DNA of 64,000 nt from Brevibacterium sp. CCUG 69071 (GTDB lineage: Bacteria > Actinomycetota > Actinomycetes > Actinomycetales > Brevibacteriaceae): positions 483,823 to 547,822 of the forward strand of contig NZ_PGFV01000003.1 in assembly GCF_021023135.1 (NCBI RefSeq), written 5' to 3'. The notes beneath the pieces were generated by a model. It did no database searches and was not told the origin of the DNA. It saw nothing but the letters and a program-made list of their open reading frames with translations. Of this stretch, positions 62,100-64,000 are shown piece after piece. Position 1 is the first letter of the stretch. Each line of letters begins with the position of its first letter. The translations under genes were made by a program, and so were the position numbers.

Positions 62100-63521
62100 A
62101 TGACAGCACAGGACCAGCTCACCGTGGGAACCGCCGAACTCGAGGAGCTGGCCGCGCGGCTGAGCCCGGGCGCGCTGACGACGGATCCCGACGTCATCGA
62201 CGCGCACTCGAGCGACGAAGCCCTCTTCTGCCCACGCGAGGGCGCGATCGCCCTGGTCAGGGCCACCTCGGCGGAGGAAGTCCAAGAGGTAATGCGCTTC
62301 GCCACGGAGCACCGGACTCCCGTGGTCCCGCAGGGGGCGCGATCGGGGATATCGGGCGGAGCGAATGGCTCACCTGGGGCGATATTGCTCAACGTGTCGA
62401 AGATGAAAGACGTCGTGCGGGTCAACGAGGCCGAACGTCTCGTGACCGTTCAGCCCGGCATCATCAACCAGGACCTCAAGGATCATCTCGCCCCGTTCGG
62501 GCTGTCCTATCCGCCTGATCCGGGCTCGGTCGCGCTGTCATCGATCGGCGGCAATATCGCCACCAACGCGGGAGGTCTGTGCTGCGTGAAATACGGCGTG
62601 ACCAGGGATTACGTTCGCAGTCTCAAGGTCGTGCTGGCCGACGGCACGCTCACGACGCTCGGCCCCGAGACTGCGAAGGGAGTGGCTGGACTCGACATGC
62701 GGCACCTCTTCATCGGCTCCGAGGGTACGCTCGGCATCGTCGTTGAGGTGACGCTGCGCCTGATCCCGGCCCTGCCCGACCCCTTCACCGCGATCGCGAC
62801 CTTCCCGGACGAGCGATCCGGACTGCAGACGGTGGCCGATTTCATGGCGATCGGCGGCGAGCCGAGCCTGCTCGAATTCCTCGACGGATCGAGCCTGAAG
62901 ATGCTCAACGCGTACGGCGATTTCGGTCTCGACAGCGACGCCGGGTCGATGCTGATCATGCAGGTCGACCGGAATCCTGCGGATTCGGAGGCGGAGATGT
63001 CCAGATTCGCCGAGGTTGCCGGGCGCTGCGGTGCCCTCGACGTTGCGTACTCCGACGATCCCACCGATTCGGCCGCGCTCATCGCTGCCCGACGGATGAT
63101 CCAGCCGGCCTACGAGAAATTCGCGCACTCCCATGGTGGGGGCCAGCTGCTCGACGATGTGTGCGTGCCGCGGACCGCGGTGCCCGAGTTCTACGATCAC
63201 CTGAAGCGACTGCAGAAGTCATCGGGCTTGGAGATTGCGCTGGTCGCGCACGCAGGGGACGGCAACACGCATCCCTCGGTGTTCTTCGATGCCGGCGATG
63301 CCGAGGAGGTCGCGATGGCTGAGGAGGTCTTCGCAGAGATCATGCGCGTCGGGCTCGAGCTCGGCGGAACGATCACCGGGGAGCATGGCGTCGGGTACCT
63401 CAAGAAGGACTGGCTGCCGCATGAGCTGGATGAAGGTTCGCGGAGGATTCAGGTGGCCGTGAAGAATGCGCTCGATCCGCTGGGGATCCTCAATCCGGGA
63501 AAGATGCTCGACGCTCTCTGA
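62100..63521 (+). CDS. FAD-linked oxidase, GlcD/D-2-hydroxyacid type
   Basis: A 473-residue flavoprotein of the FAD-binding type 4 family. VVPQGARSGISGGANG is the FAD loop, IGGNIATNAGGLCCVKYGVT and FIGSEGTLGIVVEVTL are conserved, and the C-terminal GTITGEHGVGYLKKDWL closes the active site. It oxidises a D-2-hydroxyacid (glycolate, lactate or similar). ATG 62100 follows GGAAGGA. It is 159 bp after the ACS transporter on the same strand. Companion GlcE/GlcF subunits are absent here, so it may act alone, like D-lactate dehydrogenase. Confidence 0.87.
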   Translation: MTAQDQLTVGTAELEELAARLSPGALTTDPDVIDAHSSDEALFCPREGAIALVRATSAEEVQEVMRFATEHRTPVVPQGARSGISGGANGSPGAILLNVSKMKDVVRVNEAERLVTVQPGIINQDLKDHLAPFGLSYPPDPGSVALSSIGGNIATNAGGLCCVKYGVTRDYVRSLKVVLADGTLTTLGPETAKGVAGLDMRHLFIGSEGTLGIVVEVTLRLIPALPDPFTAIATFPDERSGLQTVADFMAIGGEPSLLEFLDGSSLKMLNAYGDFGLDSDAGSMLIMQVDRNPADSEAEMSRFAEVAGRCGALDVAYSDDPTDSAALIAARRMIQPAYEKFAHSHGGGQLLDDVCVPRTAVPEFYDHLKRLQKSSGLEIALVAHAGDGNTHPSVFFDAGDAEEVAMAEEVFAEIMRVGLELGGTITGEHGVGYLKKDWLPHELDEGSRRIQVAVKNALDPLGILNPGKMLDAL

Positions 63522-63730
63522 GGCTTGTTTTTGTTTTTTGTTCTGAGGCCAGTTCCTGTTCTGGGCATTGGCTTGAGCTGAACCTTGAGCCGCGTTTTGC
63601 GCTGGTTCTTGGGTTGAATTCTGAGCTGCTTCTGGGGCTGATGCTTGGGTTGAATCCCGAACTGGTTCTTGGGCTGCGGCCAGCGCTGAAGCCTGATCCG
63701 AATTTTGGGCTGGCTGGATTCTGCGCTGAT
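63522..63730. repeat. Degenerate T/G-rich repeats past the GlcD-like gene
   Basis: The stretch repeats variants of TGGTTCTTGGGTTGAAT and TTGGGCTG many times. A minus-strand frame across it would give a Gln/Pro/Lys-rich repetitive peptide (QPKNQFGIQPKHQPQK), without ribosome-binding site or family, so I do not call a gene. Confidence 0.6.
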
Positions 63731-64000
63731 TCTCGCGCCGAACTTTGGAGTTGAGTCGCGCCGGGAACCGCTCCTCATCGATGCCTGCCGCAGGTCTGTG
63801 TCAGTGCCTTCTTATAGGGTGGAACCACACTCAGCCACAGCATATAACGACACCATTCGATACACAGCTACGAATCCCACCAGCACAAACAACAACAATC
63901 ATACGTAGACAGTAACAATCGAAAATAATCCGAAATTAAAAGGCGCAAAACAGCAATACTGATGTACACTGAATAAAAGAGCCCTTCAACGGAGAACGGA
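63731..64000. other. AT-rich terminal stretch
   Basis: From about 63830 the sequence becomes A/T-rich (AAC and AAT runs), unlike the rest of the window. No gene is seen. It may be the edge of acquired DNA or a promoter region for a gene beyond the window. Confidence 0.5.

Noticed and set aside
63449..63778. Gln/Pro-rich minus-strand frame as a repetitive protein
   Set aside because: It overlaps the end of the GlcD-like gene, lacks a ribosome-binding site and reflects low-complexity DNA.

Overview
The window is high-GC actinobacterial DNA. Signs are the GCC/GTC/GAG-rich codons, frequent GTG and TTG starts, many apparently leaderless promoters, and a mycothiol-type arsenic operon. The protein set (actinobacterial Sec-type formate dehydrogenase, fused molybdenum hydroxylase, TetR/PucR/GNAT genes) suggests Micrococcales, and Brevibacterium is my best guess; that placement is inference. 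No phage, CRISPR array or intact insertion sequence was seen.

Layout. 1-8.1 kb: housekeeping and unlinked genes (partial CDF transporter, winged-helix protein, LysR regulator, two GNATs, hotdog thioesterase, DUF4166, M20 hydrolase, HAD phosphatase). 8.1-14.9 kb: a molybdenum hydroxylase operon (XdhC, FAD subunit, fused 2Fe-2S/Mo subunit, MocA-like nucleotidyltransferase). A SufU-type sulfur-transfer/scaffold protein is divergent from it. 14.9-19 kb: cold-shock protein, LCP ligase, short UPF0014 permease, thioredoxin plus methyltransferase. 19.1-25.2 kb: formate dehydrogenase operon fdhABC, whose alpha subunit is read through an in-frame UGA as selenocysteine (Sec189), with a hairpin 11 nt downstream. 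25.2-28.9 kb: YtcJ-like amidohydrolase, MFS exporter and TetR. 28.9-29.9 kb: selD. 29.9-38.8 kb: a lower-GC block with an arsenic operon, chromate transporter, ArsR-phosphatase fusion, MerR and SulP transporter, flanked by gene debris. 38.8-42.3 kb: tRNA-Sec, selA and selB. 42.5-51.2 kb: a succinate-semialdehyde-type dehydrogenase, then TetR-controlled hydrolase/epimerase genes, membrane proteins and two SnoaL-like proteins. 51.4-63.5 kb: catabolic genes (carbamoylase-type amidase, TPP enzyme and MHS transporter opposite a PucR regulator; then LLM flavoprotein, DUF2332, ACS transporter and GlcD-like oxidase). The last 480 bp are repetitive, then AT-rich.

How it fits together. All four selenocysteine components (SelD, tRNA-Sec, SelA, SelB) and a selenoprotein client with its candidate SECIS lie within 23 kb. 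The sel genes are split by the arsenic/chromate block, which looks like a later insertion between selD and selC. The formate dehydrogenase and the molybdenum hydroxylase both need molybdopterin dinucleotide cofactors. The MocA-like protein, XdhC and the SufU-like protein are plausible dedicated maturation factors for the hydroxylase.

The most interesting signals are: (1) the intact Sec system and its interruption; (2) the SufU-like protein with conserved Cys41/Asp43/Cys109/Cys186 opposite the Mo-hydroxylase operon; (3) a repeated AAGTTCG operator candidate in their shared promoter; (4) an ArsC paralogue with Arg to Lys in the P-loop; (5) ten genes that share a TANNNT hexamer 6-7 nt before the start codon.
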